A stretch of DNA of 64,000 nt. It comes from Basfia succiniciproducens (GTDB taxonomy: Bacteria; Pseudomonadota; Gammaproteobacteria; Enterobacterales; Pasteurellaceae). Both the position numbers and the translations under genes were made by a program. The notes beneath the pieces were generated by a model. That model saw only the letters and a program-made list of their open reading frames with translations. It searched no databases and had not been told where the DNA came from. Shown in pieces: positions 37,466-47,161 of this stretch; the stretch's first letter is position 1, and each line of letters opens with the position of its first letter. The stretch covers positions 124,001 to 188,000 of the forward strand of contig NZ_CP015031.1 in the NCBI RefSeq assembly GCF_011455875.1, read 5' to 3'.

Positions 37466-38331
37466 TTTATGTCTCCCCGTTTAACCGCTAACGGTTTGAT
37501 TATGATTGATACTAATATTGTGAAAAAAGCGGATGTTAACATAATCATCATCGCCATTACGGCACTTTGATTCCATTCTTCAAATTCATAAGCGGACATT
37601 TGCATTAAGCGCGCTAAAGAATAAGTACTGCGGGGACCTGCAATACTGTAAAAGGCAAAATCGCCTAATGCGCCGATAAAAATTAATATGAAGGAAACCT
37701 GCACCGCAGTTAAAGTCAGCGGAAAAATAACATAACGGAAACGTTGCCAGGAGGTTGAACCTAAATTAGCTGCGGCATCCAATAGATCCGTTTTCAGTGA
37801 GTTGACCGCTCCGCCAATTAAAATCAAAGCAAAAGGAATATTTTTCCACATTTGCAGAATAACGACCCCCCAACCGAATTCGTCATTTTGTAATGTTTTG
37901 GGTTCATGCCAAATACCTAAAAATACCATGGTTTCATTTAAGATACCGTGGTAAGAAATCATATTGACAAAAAGAAACGCGGCGACTAATCCGGGGACTA
38001 ACATTGGAGCGCGCAGGATAGTAATGATAGTGACTTTTGCCGGTAATTCGTTGCGTAACCACATAGCTATCGGGTAAGAAACAATAATAGAAAGAATTGC
38101 GCCTAATAATGAGACTTTAACCGAATAAATATAGGAGCTCTGAAAGACCGAATTAGTTAGCACATCATGCCAATATTGCAAGGTGAAACGGCTGTCTTCA
38201 CCGCTTATATTATATAAACCGAGGCTTTGAGTGACGACAATGTAAAAGGTCGACCCCATAAGAAACAGAATCGTACCTAAACCGCTGCATAATAATAACC
38301 ATGCTTTTAAATCTTTTTTTATCCCTTTCAT
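37462..38331 (-). CDS. ABC transporter permease (PotB-like)
   Basis: A 289-residue permease with six predicted helices and an EAA loop at DAAANLGSTSWQRFRYVIFP. It corresponds to the first permease of polyamine or Fe(III)-type importers. Its start overlaps the end of the ATPase gene by four bases, and its end overlaps the next permease, giving tight stoichiometric coupling. Confidence 0.88.
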   Translation of the reverse strand: MKGIKKDLKAWLLLCSGLGTILFLMGSTFYIVVTQSLGLYNISGEDSRFTLQYWHDVLTNSVFQSSYIYSVKVSLLGAILSIIVSYPIAMWLRNELPAKVTIITILRAPMLVPGLVAAFLFVNMISYHGILNETMVFLGIWHEPKTLQNDEFGWGVVILQMWKNIPFALILIGGAVNSLKTDLLDAAANLGSTSWQRFRYVIFPLTLTAVQVSFILIFIGALGDFAFYSIAGPRSTYSLARLMQMSAYEFEEWNQSAVMAMMIMLTSAFFTILVSIIIKPLAVKRGDIK

Positions 38332-39401
38332 TTTACAGACTCCAAAAATTTAATTGCATCACGCGGAACGCAGAACGACAGTTGATAATTTTCTGTTAAT
38401 TGAGGGAATTTTGTTAATTGTAAGCGCAGTTTTTGTTCTTTATCATCCTTGCGTATGAGCGCTTGAATTTCTGTAATATTACCCATGAAAGCGGTATGAG
38501 TAACATCAACCGTCAACATATTTTCTTTATTTTCCGAAGCCGACACGATTTCAATATCTTCAGGGCGGAAGCAAATATAAATATGATCAGACTGAGGTTT
38601 TATTTCCGAATAAACAGTGAAATTACCATAAATGGAATTTACCTCATAAAGGTTGTTTTCCATTTCTTTTACATGCGCCTCGGTAATATTGGCAATGCCA
38701 ATAAAATCGGCGACAAAACGGTTAATCGGATGATGATAAATTTCTTGCGGCGAACCGATTTGCTCAATTTTTCCTTTATTCAGTACGATGATTTTATCCG
38801 ACATTGATAAGGCTTCGGCCTGATCATGGGTCACATAAATACTGGTCAGATTATATTGTTTGGAAAGTTGTTTAATCTCAAATCTTACGCTTTCACGTAA
38901 TTTTGCGTCTAAATTCGAAAGCGGTTCATCAAATAAAATAACATCGGGGCGGGTTACCATTGCCCGGGCTAACGCCACCCGTTGTTGCTGACCGCCGGAC
39001 AATTCATTCGGTAATTTAAGACGATGGATTTCTAAATCCATTTGTTTGATCGCTAAATCAAGCCGTTGTTTTTGTTCATTAATATCAATTTTACGTTGCT
39101 TCAGACCATAACAAATATTGTGCGAAACGTTTAAGTGCGGGAAAAGAGCGTAGGATTGAAAACACATTGCTGTATTACGCTTTTCCGGCGGGATTTCATT
39201 GACATTTTTACCGCCGATTAGAATTTCACCTTCGTCCGCAATATGAAACCCCGCAATCAGTTTGAGTAAAGATGTTTTCCCGCAACCGCTTGGACCCAAC
39301 AAGGTAACAAATTCGCCTTCTTCAGCCGTAAAGCTGATATTATTTGCAGCATAAAAATCACCAAATTTTTTAGTAATATTCTTTATTTCTAGTTTTGCCA
39401 T
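38328..39401 (-). CDS. ABC transporter ATP-binding protein (PotA/MalK-like)
   Basis: A 357-residue ATPase. Walker A is LLGPSGCGKTSLLK (about 34-47), the Q-loop is CFQSYALFPHL, the signature LSGGQQQRVALARAM and Walker B VILFDEPLSNLDA; the switch His is YVTHDQAEALSMSD. A C-terminal TOBE domain (about 270-357) is present. The start at 39401 (MAKLEIKNITKKFG) has GGAG nine bases upstream; a frame extension of five codons to 39416 is possible. Together with the two permeases and the binding protein it makes one complete importer of unknown substrate. Confidence 0.9.
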   Translation of the reverse strand: MAKLEIKNITKKFGDFYAANNISFTAEEGEFVTLLGPSGCGKTSLLKLIAGFHIADEGEILIGGKNVNEIPPEKRNTAMCFQSYALFPHLNVSHNICYGLKQRKIDINEQKQRLDLAIKQMDLEIHRLKLPNELSGGQQQRVALARAMVTRPDVILFDEPLSNLDAKLRESVRFEIKQLSKQYNLTSIYVTHDQAEALSMSDKIIVLNKGKIEQIGSPQEIYHHPINRFVADFIGIANITEAHVKEMENNLYEVNSIYGNFTVYSEIKPQSDHIYICFRPEDIEIVSASENKENMLTVDVTHTAFMGNITEIQALIRKDDKEQKLRLQLTKFPQLTENYQLSFCVPRDAIKFLESVK

Positions 39402-39593
39402 GTCCGTTTGCTCCATACATCTTTTACTCTATTTTAAGTAAGGATTACGCTCGGAACCGGAAAAAGTCAATATACAAGGGAAGGGTAAGTTTAAAACTGT
39501 GATTTTTCTCACAAAGTTGAGGAAGGTGAGGTTAAAATTTAGACAGAAATAATCTATATAATATAATTTAATTTATGCTGAGAAACAGGGACT

Positions 39594-39619
39594 AAAAAAC
39601 CCGGAAAAACCGGGTTTTT
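39594..39619 (-). terminator. Terminator of ssb
   Basis: CCCGG (39600-39604) and CCGGG (39610-39614) form a GC stem around AAAAA, extended by A/T pairs that give a T-run on the minus strand. It lies 12 bases past the ssb stop. Confidence 0.8.
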
Positions 39620-39631
39620 GCATATAAGTCC

Positions 39632-40117
39632 TTAAAACGGAATATCATCATCAAAGTTATCCATTGCGGGTTCCGCTGCCGGCGCCGGACGGGTTGCAGG
39701 TTGTTGACGAGCTGCACTCGCTTGAGGTCTTGAGAATGATTGGTTTGGCTGTGGTGCGGCGAAGCCCGCATCGGCAGTTTGACCGCGACCGCCTAACATT
39801 TGCAGTACGTCGCCTTGAATTTCCGTAGTGTAACGATCCTGACCGTTCTGATCCTGCCATTTCCGGGTACGTAAACGACCTTCCACATAAACCTGCGAAC
39901 CTTTACGTAAATATTCGCCGGCCACTTCCGCCTGACGACGATAAAATACGATACGGTGCCATTCCGTTACTTCGCGACGTTCGCCGGTGTTTTTATCCGT
40001 CCAGCTTTCACTGGTTGCAACACTGATATTGGCAACCGCTTCACCATTGGGCATGGTGCGAATTTCCGGATCATTACCTAAGTGTCCGACGATAATGACT
40101 TTATTAATTCCTGCCAT
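39632..40117 (-). CDS. ssb: Single-stranded DNA-binding protein
   Basis: A 161-residue SSB with an N-terminal OB-fold (about 1-110; [40 protein letters not shown]) and a flexible Gln/Pro/Ala-rich linker. The acidic tip NFDDDIPF binds partner repair and replication proteins. It forms homotetramers on ssDNA. It is divergent from uvrA as in E. coli, sharing a promoter region with a LexA box. Confidence 0.97.
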   Translation of the reverse strand: MAGINKVIIVGHLGNDPEIRTMPNGEAVANISVATSESWTDKNTGERREVTEWHRIVFYRRQAEVAGEYLRKGSQVYVEGRLRTRKWQDQNGQDRYTTEIQGDVLQMLGGRGQTADAGFAAPQPNQSFSRPQASAARQQPATRPAPAAEPAMDNFDDDIPF

Positions 40118-40191
40118 AATTTCCTCTATGTTTTATTTTAAAAATTTGTCTTATTTTGCCCGAAAACCGAGAAAAAATCTATAAAATTTAA

Positions 40192-40207
40192 CTGGATATT
40201 TTCACAG
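40192..40207. promoter_or_regulatory. LexA (SOS) box between ssb and uvrA
   Basis: CTGGATATTTTCACAG fits the SOS box CTG-N10-CAG with an A/T-rich centre. It lies 62 bases before the uvrA start and 75 bases before the ssb start. A GATAAT at 40222-40227 is a probable uvrA -10. The same arrangement is known in E. coli. Confidence 0.75.
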
Positions 40208-40268
40208 TTTATAAAATATGCGATAATGCTCGCAATTTTGAAAAATTTTGGCTTAAATTTAGGATGTT

Positions 40269-43100
40269 ATGGACGTTATAGATATTCGTGGGGCGAGAAC
40301 ACATAATCTTAAAAATATCAATTTAATTATTCCTCGCGATAAATTAATTGTAATCACAGGACTTTCCGGTTCGGGTAAATCCTCTCTTGCTTTTGATACT
40401 CTTTACGCAGAAGGGCAGCGCCGTTACGTGGAATCGCTTTCCGCTTATGCCCGCCAATTTTTATCCTTAATGGAAAAACCGGACGTGGATCATATTGAGG
40501 GCTTGTCGCCTGCAATTTCTATTGAACAGAAATCCACTTCCCATAATCCTCGTTCAACAGTAGGAACCATCACTGAAATTCATGATTATCTGCGTTTGTT
40601 GTTTGCCCGGGTGGGTGAGCCGCGTTGCCCGACGCATAATGTGGCGTTAACTGCGCAGACTATTTCCCAAATGGTGGATAAAGTGCTGACATTACCGGAA
40701 GGCCGTAAAATGATGTTGCTTGCGCCGGTGGTAAAAGCCCGTAAAGGGGAACATGTCAAAATTCTGGAACACATTGCCGCACAAGGTTATATTCGAGCCC
40801 GCATTGACGGCGAGATTTGTGATTTATCCGATCCGCCGAAATTGGAATTACAGAAAAAGCATACTATCGAAGTGGTGGTGGATCGTTTTAAAGTACGCGC
40901 CGATTTGGCGACGCGTCTGGCGGAATCTTTTGAAACCGCACTCGAACTTTCCGGCGGTACGGCGGTTGTCGCCGATATGGAAGATGCAAAAGCCGAAGAA
41001 TTAGTGTTTTCCGCCAATTTTGCTTGCCCCCACTGCGGATATTCCGTGCCGGAACTCGAACCTCGTTTATTTTCTTTCAATAATCCTGCCGGCGCTTGTC
41101 CGACTTGTGACGGTTTAGGCGTGCAACAATATTTTGATGAAAAACGGGTAGTTCAAAATCCTGCGGTTTCTCTTGCCGGAGGTGCGGTAAAAGGTTGGGA
41201 TCGCCGTAATTTCTATTATTATCAAATGCTGACCTCCCTTGCCGAACATTATCATTTTGATATTGAGGCGCCTTATGAGGAATTACCAAAAAATATTCAA
41301 CAGGTCATCATGAACGGTTCCGGCAAAGAGGAAATCGAATTTAAATATATGAATGATCGTGGTGACGTTGTCGTTCGTCGTCATCCGTTTGAAGGTATTC
41401 TAAATAATATGGCTCGTCGTTATAAAGAGACGGAGTCAATGTCGGTGCGTGAAGAACTAGCAAAAAACATTAGTAACCGCCCTTGTTCCGACTGTGGCGG
41501 TTCCCGTCTGCGCCCTGAAGCCCGGCATGTGTATATCGGGCAAACAAATTTGCCGGATATTTCTGAAATGAGTATCGGCGAAGCCTATTCGTTTTTTGAA
41601 AAACTAGCATTAGCGGGGCAAAAAGCACAGATTGCAGAGAAAATTTTAAAGGAAATTAAAGAACGGTTATCCTTCTTGGTGAACGTGGGATTGAATTACC
41701 TTTCCCTTTCCCGTTCGGCGGAAACCTTATCCGGCGGTGAGGCACAACGTATTCGCCTTGCCAGCCAAATCGGCGCCGGGCTGGTGGGCGTAATGTACGT
41801 GCTGGACGAACCCTCTATCGGGTTGCATCAGCGCGATAATGAACGGTTACTTAATACATTGATTCATTTAAGAAATTTAGGTAATACGGTTATCGTCGTG
41901 GAACATGATGAAGATGCAATCCGACTGGCGGATCATATTATTGATATCGGACCGGGTGCGGGCGTTCACGGCGGAAATGTGATTGCTGAAGGAACGGCGG
42001 AACAGATTATGCAAAATCCGAATTCTATTACCGGTAAATTTTTATCCGGTGAGGAAGAGATCGAAATTCCGCAAAAACGTACCGCAGTTGATAAAAAGAA
42101 ATTTCTGCATTTAAACGGCGCTGCGGGCAACAACCTTAAAAATGTGAATTTAGCCCTTCCGGTCGGTTTGTTTACCTGTATTACCGGGGTGTCGGGTTCG
42201 GGAAAATCGACCCTGATCAACGATACTTTATTCCCGATTGCGCAAAATGTGTTAAATCGTGCCGATAATATTGAATATGCACCTTATAAATCCATTGAAG
42301 GGTTAGAGTTTTTCGATAAAGTCATTAATATTGACCAAAGCCCGATCGGGCGGACACCTCGTTCGAATCCGGCGACTTACACCGGGCTATTCACGCCGAT
42401 TCGCGAATTATTTGCCGGCGTACCGGAGTCGCGTGCCCGCGGTTATAACCCCGGACGATTTAGCTTTAATGTACGTGGCGGGCGTTGCGAGGCCTGCCAG
42501 GGTGACGGTGTGTTAAAAGTTGAAATGCATTTCTTGCCTGATGTTTATGTGCCTTGTGATCAATGTAAAGGCAAGCGTTATAATCGTGAAACGCTGGAAA
42601 TCCGTTACAAAGGTAAAACCATTCATCAGGTGCTGGATATGACGGTGGAAGAGGCGCGGGAATTTTTTGATGTTGTTCCGATGATTGCCCGTAAACTACA
42701 AACGTTGATTGATGTGGGTTTGTCCTATATTCGTTTAGGGCAGTCTTCAACAACCCTTTCCGGCGGCGAAGCGCAACGTGTCAAGCTGGCGACGGAATTA
42801 TCGAAACGGGATACGGGGAAAACCCTTTATATTCTTGACGAGCCGACAACCGGTTTACATTTTGCCGATATTAAACAGTTGCTTGAAGTATTGCATCGTT
42901 TACGAAATCAAGGCAATACCATTGTGGTTATCGAGCATAATCTTGATGTTATTAAAACCGCCGACTGGATTGTGGATTTAGGGCCTGAAGGCGGTAGTGG
43001 CGGCGGTGAAATTATCGCAACCGGTACGCCGGAAGAAGTGGCTCAAAATCCGCTTTCCCATACGGGACGATTCTTAAAACCGATTTTAGCGAAAAAATAA
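40269..43100 (+). CDS. uvrA: UvrABC system protein A
   Basis: A 943-residue damage-recognition ATPase of nucleotide excision repair, normal length. Two ABC modules carry Walker A motifs [14 protein letters not shown] (about 31-44) and [14 protein letters not shown] (about 640-653), signatures [12 protein letters not shown] and [12 protein letters not shown], and Walker [14 protein letters not shown] and [13 protein letters not shown]. Two zinc fingers are seen: CPHC...CPTC (about 253-280) and CEAC...CDQC (about 740-766). It loads UvrB on lesions; expression is likely SOS-induced through the upstream LexA box. Confidence 0.98.
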   Translation: MDVIDIRGARTHNLKNINLIIPRDKLIVITGLSGSGKSSLAFDTLYAEGQRRYVESLSAYARQFLSLMEKPDVDHIEGLSPAISIEQKSTSHNPRSTVGTITEIHDYLRLLFARVGEPRCPTHNVALTAQTISQMVDKVLTLPEGRKMMLLAPVVKARKGEHVKILEHIAAQGYIRARIDGEICDLSDPPKLELQKKHTIEVVVDRFKVRADLATRLAESFETALELSGGTAVVADMEDAKAEELVFSANFACPHCGYSVPELEPRLFSFNNPAGACPTCDGLGVQQYFDEKRVVQNPAVSLAGGAVKGWDRRNFYYYQMLTSLAEHYHFDIEAPYEELPKNIQQVIMNGSGKEEIEFKYMNDRGDVVVRRHPFEGILNNMARRYKETESMSVREELAKNISNRPCSDCGGSRLRPEARHVYIGQTNLPDISEMSIGEAYSFFEKLALAGQKAQIAEKILKEIKERLSFLVNVGLNYLSLSRSAETLSGGEAQRIRLASQIGAGLVGVMYVLDEPSIGLHQRDNERLLNTLIHLRNLGNTVIVVEHDEDAIRLADHIIDIGPGAGVHGGNVIAEGTAEQIMQNPNSITGKFLSGEEEIEIPQKRTAVDKKKFLHLNGAAGNNLKNVNLALPVGLFTCITGVSGSGKSTLINDTLFPIAQNVLNRADNIEYAPYKSIEGLEFFDKVINIDQSPIGRTPRSNPATYTGLFTPIRELFAGVPESRARGYNPGRFSFNVRGGRCEACQGDGVLKVEMHFLPDVYVPCDQCKGKRYNRETLEIRYKGKTIHQVLDMTVEEAREFFDVVPMIARKLQTLIDVGLSYIRLGQSSTTLSGGEAQRVKLATELSKRDTGKTLYILDEPTTGLHFADIKQLLEVLHRLRNQGNTIVVIEHNLDVIKTADWIVDLGPEGGSGGGEIIATGTPEEVAQNPLSHTGRFLKPILAKK

Positions 43101-43106
43101 AATTTT

Positions 43107-43150
43107 TGACCGCACTTTTCAATTTATAATTAAAAGTGCGGTCTTTTTTA
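43107..43150 (+). terminator. Uptake-signal pair terminator of uvrA
   Basis: GACCGCACTTTT (43108-43119) and AAAAGTGCGGTC (43132-43143) form a perfect 12-base stem, followed by TTTTTT. Confidence 0.9.
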
Positions 43151-43164
43151 TTCTATTTTTTTAT

Positions 43165-43180
43165 TTTGATGTAGCTCACA
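43165..43180. promoter_or_regulatory. CRP-like site upstream of torY
   Basis: TTTGATGTAGCTCACA matches TGTGA-N6-TCACA at nine of ten conserved positions. It is 155 bases before the torY start in a 190-base region after the uvrA terminator. Confidence 0.45.
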
Positions 43181-43269
43181 AAAATCAAAATTAATCGTAT
43201 TAGTTAATCCATTCAGCAATTTTTATCCCCTCGCTTATATTGCCCTCTTTATTTCTTTTAATTATACTT

Positions 43270-43285
43270 TCCCTCATTATAGGTA
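43270..43285. promoter_or_regulatory. Possible NarP site upstream of torY
   Basis: ATAGGTA (43279-43285) is a perfect NarL/NarP heptamer on the minus strand (TACCTAT). A weaker facing heptamer TCCCTCA lies two bases upstream, giving a 7-2-7 layout as used by NarP. It is 50 bases before torY. The second half matches only 5 of 7. Confidence 0.35.
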
Positions 43286-43334
43286 ACTATAAGTAGTTAA
43301 TTTTTATATCTTTTTAAAGAGGTGGGATAAGGAA

Positions 43335-44435
43335 ATGTCGAAACGCAAAAAAATTTCAATATGGGCTGCGGCTGTTTTACTGGTGATTGGTGCTTTATTG
43401 TTATTGGGCGGTCAATATGTCATGAAGGCGACCAGTTCTACGGAATTTTGCGTAAGCTGCCATTCAATGGAATATCCTGCCGAAGAATGGAAAACATCCG
43501 GTCATTTTTCCAATACAAAAGGAATAAGAGCGGAATGCGCAGATTGTCATATTCCTCATGACGGCATTGATTACGTCAAAGCTAAAGTTATTGCGTTAAA
43601 AGATGTATGGTTCACTTTGACCAATAAAATCCCTGACCGGGCTGCGTTCGAAGAACAGCGCGGAGAACTGGCTCAACGGGTTTGGGATGAAATGAAAGCG
43701 AATGATTCCGCTACCTGCCGTTCTTGTCATAATGAAGATGCCATGATTGTTTCGGAACAATCGGATTCCGCGCAAAAAATGCATAAACTCGCAAAAGAAA
43801 CCAATCAAACCTGTATTGATTGTCATAAAGGACTGGTTCATTTTATGCCGGAGACACATGCGGTTGCTTCCGTTCAGGAAAATGTACCGGCACAAGCGGC
43901 GCAAATTGTCGATAATCAGCCTTTGTATGCTTCCAATGTTTCAACGGCAACGCTGATTGACGGCGGTGAGGCGCGTTTATTGCCTTATGCCGAATTGGCA
44001 AACTGGAAAGAAGAAGACAATAACTTTATCGGTACTATTGAAGGTTGGCAACAAACGGGAGCCGAAAGCTTAATTTATAAGGAGTTAGGTAAGCGTATTA
44101 ATGTTGCAGTATTAAATGAGGAAGCTAAAACTCATGTAAATGTAGTTAACACCGTCCATGATGAAGTGACCGATTCGGATTGGAAACAAGTGAACATTAA
44201 CGTTAGCGTACCGAAAAGTGCGGTTACTTCTAACTTAGAATCTTTAAATCAATACGGCCATAATTTAAACCAAACTCATTGCAGCGGTTGCCATGCGGCG
44301 ATTGGAGCGGATCATTACACGGCCAACCAATGGATTGGGGTAGTCAATTCAATGAAAGATCGTACGTCCATGACGGCGAATGAAGTAAGAGCGCTTACTA
44401 TCTACTTGCAACGTCATGCAAAAGATATGCACTAA
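43335..44435 (+). CDS. torY: Pentaheme c-type cytochrome TorY/MtsY (NapC/NirT family)
   Basis: A 366-residue membrane-anchored quinol dehydrogenase that passes electrons to the periplasmic reductase coded next. One N-terminal membrane helix (about 8-28) is followed by four NapC-type heme sites, CVSCH, CADCH, CRSCH and CIDCH (about 38-170), and a fifth, CSGCH, in the C-terminal domain near residue 317, the arrangement of TorC/TorY. All five need the Ccm system coded in this window. torZ begins 27 bases downstream. Confidence 0.92.
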   Translation: MSKRKKISIWAAAVLLVIGALLLLGGQYVMKATSSTEFCVSCHSMEYPAEEWKTSGHFSNTKGIRAECADCHIPHDGIDYVKAKVIALKDVWFTLTNKIPDRAAFEEQRGELAQRVWDEMKANDSATCRSCHNEDAMIVSEQSDSAQKMHKLAKETNQTCIDCHKGLVHFMPETHAVASVQENVPAQAAQIVDNQPLYASNVSTATLIDGGEARLLPYAELANWKEEDNNFIGTIEGWQQTGAESLIYKELGKRINVAVLNEEAKTHVNVVNTVHDEVTDSDWKQVNINVSVPKSAVTSNLESLNQYGHNLNQTHCSGCHAAIGADHYTANQWIGVVNSMKDRTSMTANEVRALTIYLQRHAKDMH

Positions 44436-44462
44436 CTTTTATGACCTAACAGGGGAATAAAT

Positions 44463-46937
44463 ATGAAAAAAGTAAATAACAGTCGTCGTAACTTTTTAAA
44501 AAGTTCATCCTTGGGATTTGCCGGTGCTTCTATGGCAACCGCAACTACCGGCGGTATAACAGGTTTATTGTCAGTTACCGCTAATGCGGCGGAAACAAAC
44601 TCAAAAACAGTAGTTACCGCAGCCCATTGGGGGCCTTTAGGTGTGGTGGTTGAAAATGGCAAAGTAGTGAAATCAGGACCGGCTATTGCGGCACCGATTG
44701 AAAACGAATTACAGTCTGTGGTTGCAGATCAACTTTACAGTGAAGCCCGGGTTAAATATCCGATGGTTCGTAAAGGTTATCTTGACGGCAACCAAGATCG
44801 TAGTTTGCGCGGTCATGATACGTGGGTTCGTATTTCGTGGGAGCAGGCGTTTGATCTTGTTGCAAAAGAAATGAAACGTGTGCGGGAAACTTACGGCGCT
44901 TCAGGTATTTTTGCCGGATCCTACGGTTGGTATAGTTCGGGTGCTTTGCATGCCGCCCGTACTTTATTGCACCGCTATATGAATATTACCGGCGGTTTTG
45001 TCGGCACAAAAGGCGATTATTCAACCGGAGCAGCTCAAGTGATTATGCCGCACGTATTGGGTACCATTGAAGTTTACGAACAACAAACCAGCTGGGAAGT
45101 GATTCTTGAAAGTTCCGATACGATTGTTTTATGGGGCGCCAATCCGTTAGCGACGATGCGTATTGCCTGGACTTCAACGGATCAGAAAGGTCTTGAATAT
45201 TTTAAAAAATTCAAAGAAACGGGTAAACGTATTATTTGTATCGACCCGGTTCGCAGCGAAAGTTGCGAATATTTAGGTGCTGAATGGATCCCTATAAACA
45301 CGGGAACGGATGTGCCGTTAATGTTAGGTATCGCTCATACTTTAGTTAACGAGAATAAACATGATAAAGAATTCTTGAAAAACTATACTACCGGCTATGA
45401 TAAATTCGAAGAATATTTGTTAGGTAAAATTGATAATCAACTTAAAACTGCGGAATGGGCGGAAAAAATTTGCGGTGTGCCGGCACAAACTATCAAACAA
45501 TTAGCTGCGGATTTTTCTGCAAAACGAACAATGTTAATGGGCGGTTGGGGTATGCAACGTCAACGCCACGGCGAACAATCCCACTGGATGATGGTGACAC
45601 TGGCTTCAATGCTTGGTCAAATCGGCTTACCGGGCGGCGGATTCGGGTTGAGTTATCATTACTCAAACGGCGGTGTGCCAACTGCAAGAGGCGGTATTTT
45701 AGGTTCTATTACGGCAAATCCTTCAACCCAGGCCGGCGCGAAAACCTGGTTGGACGACGTATCTAAATTCTCTTTCCCGTTAGCCCGTATTTCCGATGCG
45801 TTATTAAACCCGGGTAAAACCATTCAATATAACGGCACGGAAGTTACCTATCCGGATATTAAATTAATTTATTGGGCGGGCGGTAATCCGTTTGTTCATC
45901 ATCAGGATACCAACACCATGGTAAAAGCCTGGCAAAAACCGGAAACTATTATTGTTAATGAAGTGAATTGGACACCGACGGCGCGTATGGCGGATATCGT
46001 TCTTCCGGCAACGACCAGCTATGAACGCAATGACTTAACTATGTCCGGCGATTATTCAATGATGAATATTTTTCCGATGAAACAAGTGGTGGAACCGCAA
46101 TTCGAAGCAAAAAGCGACTATGATATTTTTGCCGAACTTGCCAAACGTGCGGGCGTTGAAGAACAGTTCACCGAAGGCAAAACTGAAATGCAATGGTTGA
46201 AAGGTTTCTATGAAACGGCGTTTAATGCCGCCCGGGCAAATCGAGTATTAATGCCTAAATTCGATGATTTCTGGAATGAAAACAAACCTATTACCTTTAA
46301 TTCGACGGATAGTGCGAAAAAATGGGTGCGTTATGCCGAATTCCGCGAAGATCCGCTGTTAAATCCGTTGGGAACGCCTTCCGGTAAAATTGAAATTTAT
46401 TCAAACACGATTGCGAAGATGAATTACGACGACTGCAAAGGCTATCCGAGTTGGATGGAACCGGAAGAATTTGCCGGCAATGTAACTGCAGAAGAACCTT
46501 TAGCGTTGGTAACGCCTCATCCTTATTATCGTTTACATAGCCAGCTTGCCCATACCTCATTACGGGAAAAATATGCGGTGAAAGATCGCGAACCCGTACT
46601 GATTCATAAGGATGATGCGGCGGCTCGCGGTATTGCAAACGGCGATATTGTCCGGGTATTTAATAAACGCGGTCAGGTTTTAACCGGTGCGGTGGTGACT
46701 GACGGGGTGATTAAAGGCACTGTAGCAATTCATGAAGGCGCTTGGTATGATCCGCTGGATCTCGGACAAACAGAGCGACCTTTATGCAAAAACGGTTGTG
46801 CCAACGTGTTAACTCGAGATGAGGGAACATCAAAACTGGCACAAGGCAATTCGCCGAATACCTGTATTGTGCAAGTTGAAAAATATACGGGAGAAGTGCC
46901 CGAAGTCACCGTATTTAAGCAACCAAAAATCGCTTAA
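44463..46937 (+). CDS. torZ: Periplasmic molybdopterin S-/N-oxide reductase TorZ/MtsZ
   Basis: An 824-residue DMSO-reductase-family molybdoenzyme. The Tat signal NSRRNFLKSSSLGFAG (about 6-21) with an Ala-rich end sends the folded enzyme to the periplasm. WVRISWEQAFDLVAKEM, GSYGWYSSGALHAARTLL (with the Ser that ligands Mo) and the C-terminal molydopterin-dinucleotide binding part (SHL..-like HSQLAHTSLREKY, EGAWYDPLDLGQTERPLCKNG) are typical. The E. coli homologue reduces TMAO; the H. influenzae one was shown to act as a methionine sulfoxide reductase (MtsZ), so both substrates are possible. Confidence 0.92.
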   Translation: MKKVNNSRRNFLKSSSLGFAGASMATATTGGITGLLSVTANAAETNSKTVVTAAHWGPLGVVVENGKVVKSGPAIAAPIENELQSVVADQLYSEARVKYPMVRKGYLDGNQDRSLRGHDTWVRISWEQAFDLVAKEMKRVRETYGASGIFAGSYGWYSSGALHAARTLLHRYMNITGGFVGTKGDYSTGAAQVIMPHVLGTIEVYEQQTSWEVILESSDTIVLWGANPLATMRIAWTSTDQKGLEYFKKFKETGKRIICIDPVRSESCEYLGAEWIPINTGTDVPLMLGIAHTLVNENKHDKEFLKNYTTGYDKFEEYLLGKIDNQLKTAEWAEKICGVPAQTIKQLAADFSAKRTMLMGGWGMQRQRHGEQSHWMMVTLASMLGQIGLPGGGFGLSYHYSNGGVPTARGGILGSITANPSTQAGAKTWLDDVSKFSFPLARISDALLNPGKTIQYNGTEVTYPDIKLIYWAGGNPFVHHQDTNTMVKAWQKPETIIVNEVNWTPTARMADIVLPATTSYERNDLTMSGDYSMMNIFPMKQVVEPQFEAKSDYDIFAELAKRAGVEEQFTEGKTEMQWLKGFYETAFNAARANRVLMPKFDDFWNENKPITFNSTDSAKKWVRYAEFREDPLLNPLGTPSGKIEIYSNTIAKMNYDDCKGYPSWMEPEEFAGNVTAEEPLALVTPHPYYRLHSQLAHTSLREKYAVKDREPVLIHKDDAAARGIANGDIVRVFNKRGQVLTGAVVTDGVIKGTVAIHEGAWYDPLDLGQTERPLCKNGCANVLTRDEGTSKLAQGNSPNTCIVQVEKYTGEVPEVTVFKQPKIA

Positions 46938-46942
46938 AATTG

Positions 46943-46951
46943 ACCGCACTT
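46943..46951 (-). repeat. Uptake signal sequence after torZ
   Basis: ACCGCACTT is one lone uptake signal, six bases past the torZ stop, with no facing partner. The rest of the 224-base gap to mreB is A/T-rich; a second-order repeat TAATATTTTGATAGATTGGGA lies near 47000 with no clear role. Confidence 0.6.
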
Positions 46952-47161
46952 TTTATCTCGGTCTGATTTGATTTAATGAATGACATAAAATCCCAGTCTA
47001 ATATTTTGATAGATTGGGATTTTTCTTTTAATTATTCCGCTTTATTTGAAATTTCTGTAAAATTCACTGTAAAAAAAACGGATTTTTTGATACATTTAGC
47101 ACAATTTTTTGCAAACTCCATATAGAGTTTTAACCATTTTTAATTTATTAACGGAATTCGT

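Noticed and set aside
43164-43190. TTTTGAT ... ATCAAAA inverted repeat as an FNR box for torY
   Set aside because: The half-sites are 13 bases apart, not the four bases FNR needs; a CRP-like reading of the same region fits better.
46297-46638. 113-codon minus-strand frame in torZ
   Set aside because: Antisense shadow of the molybdoenzyme gene; no ribosome binding site and no recognisable domain.
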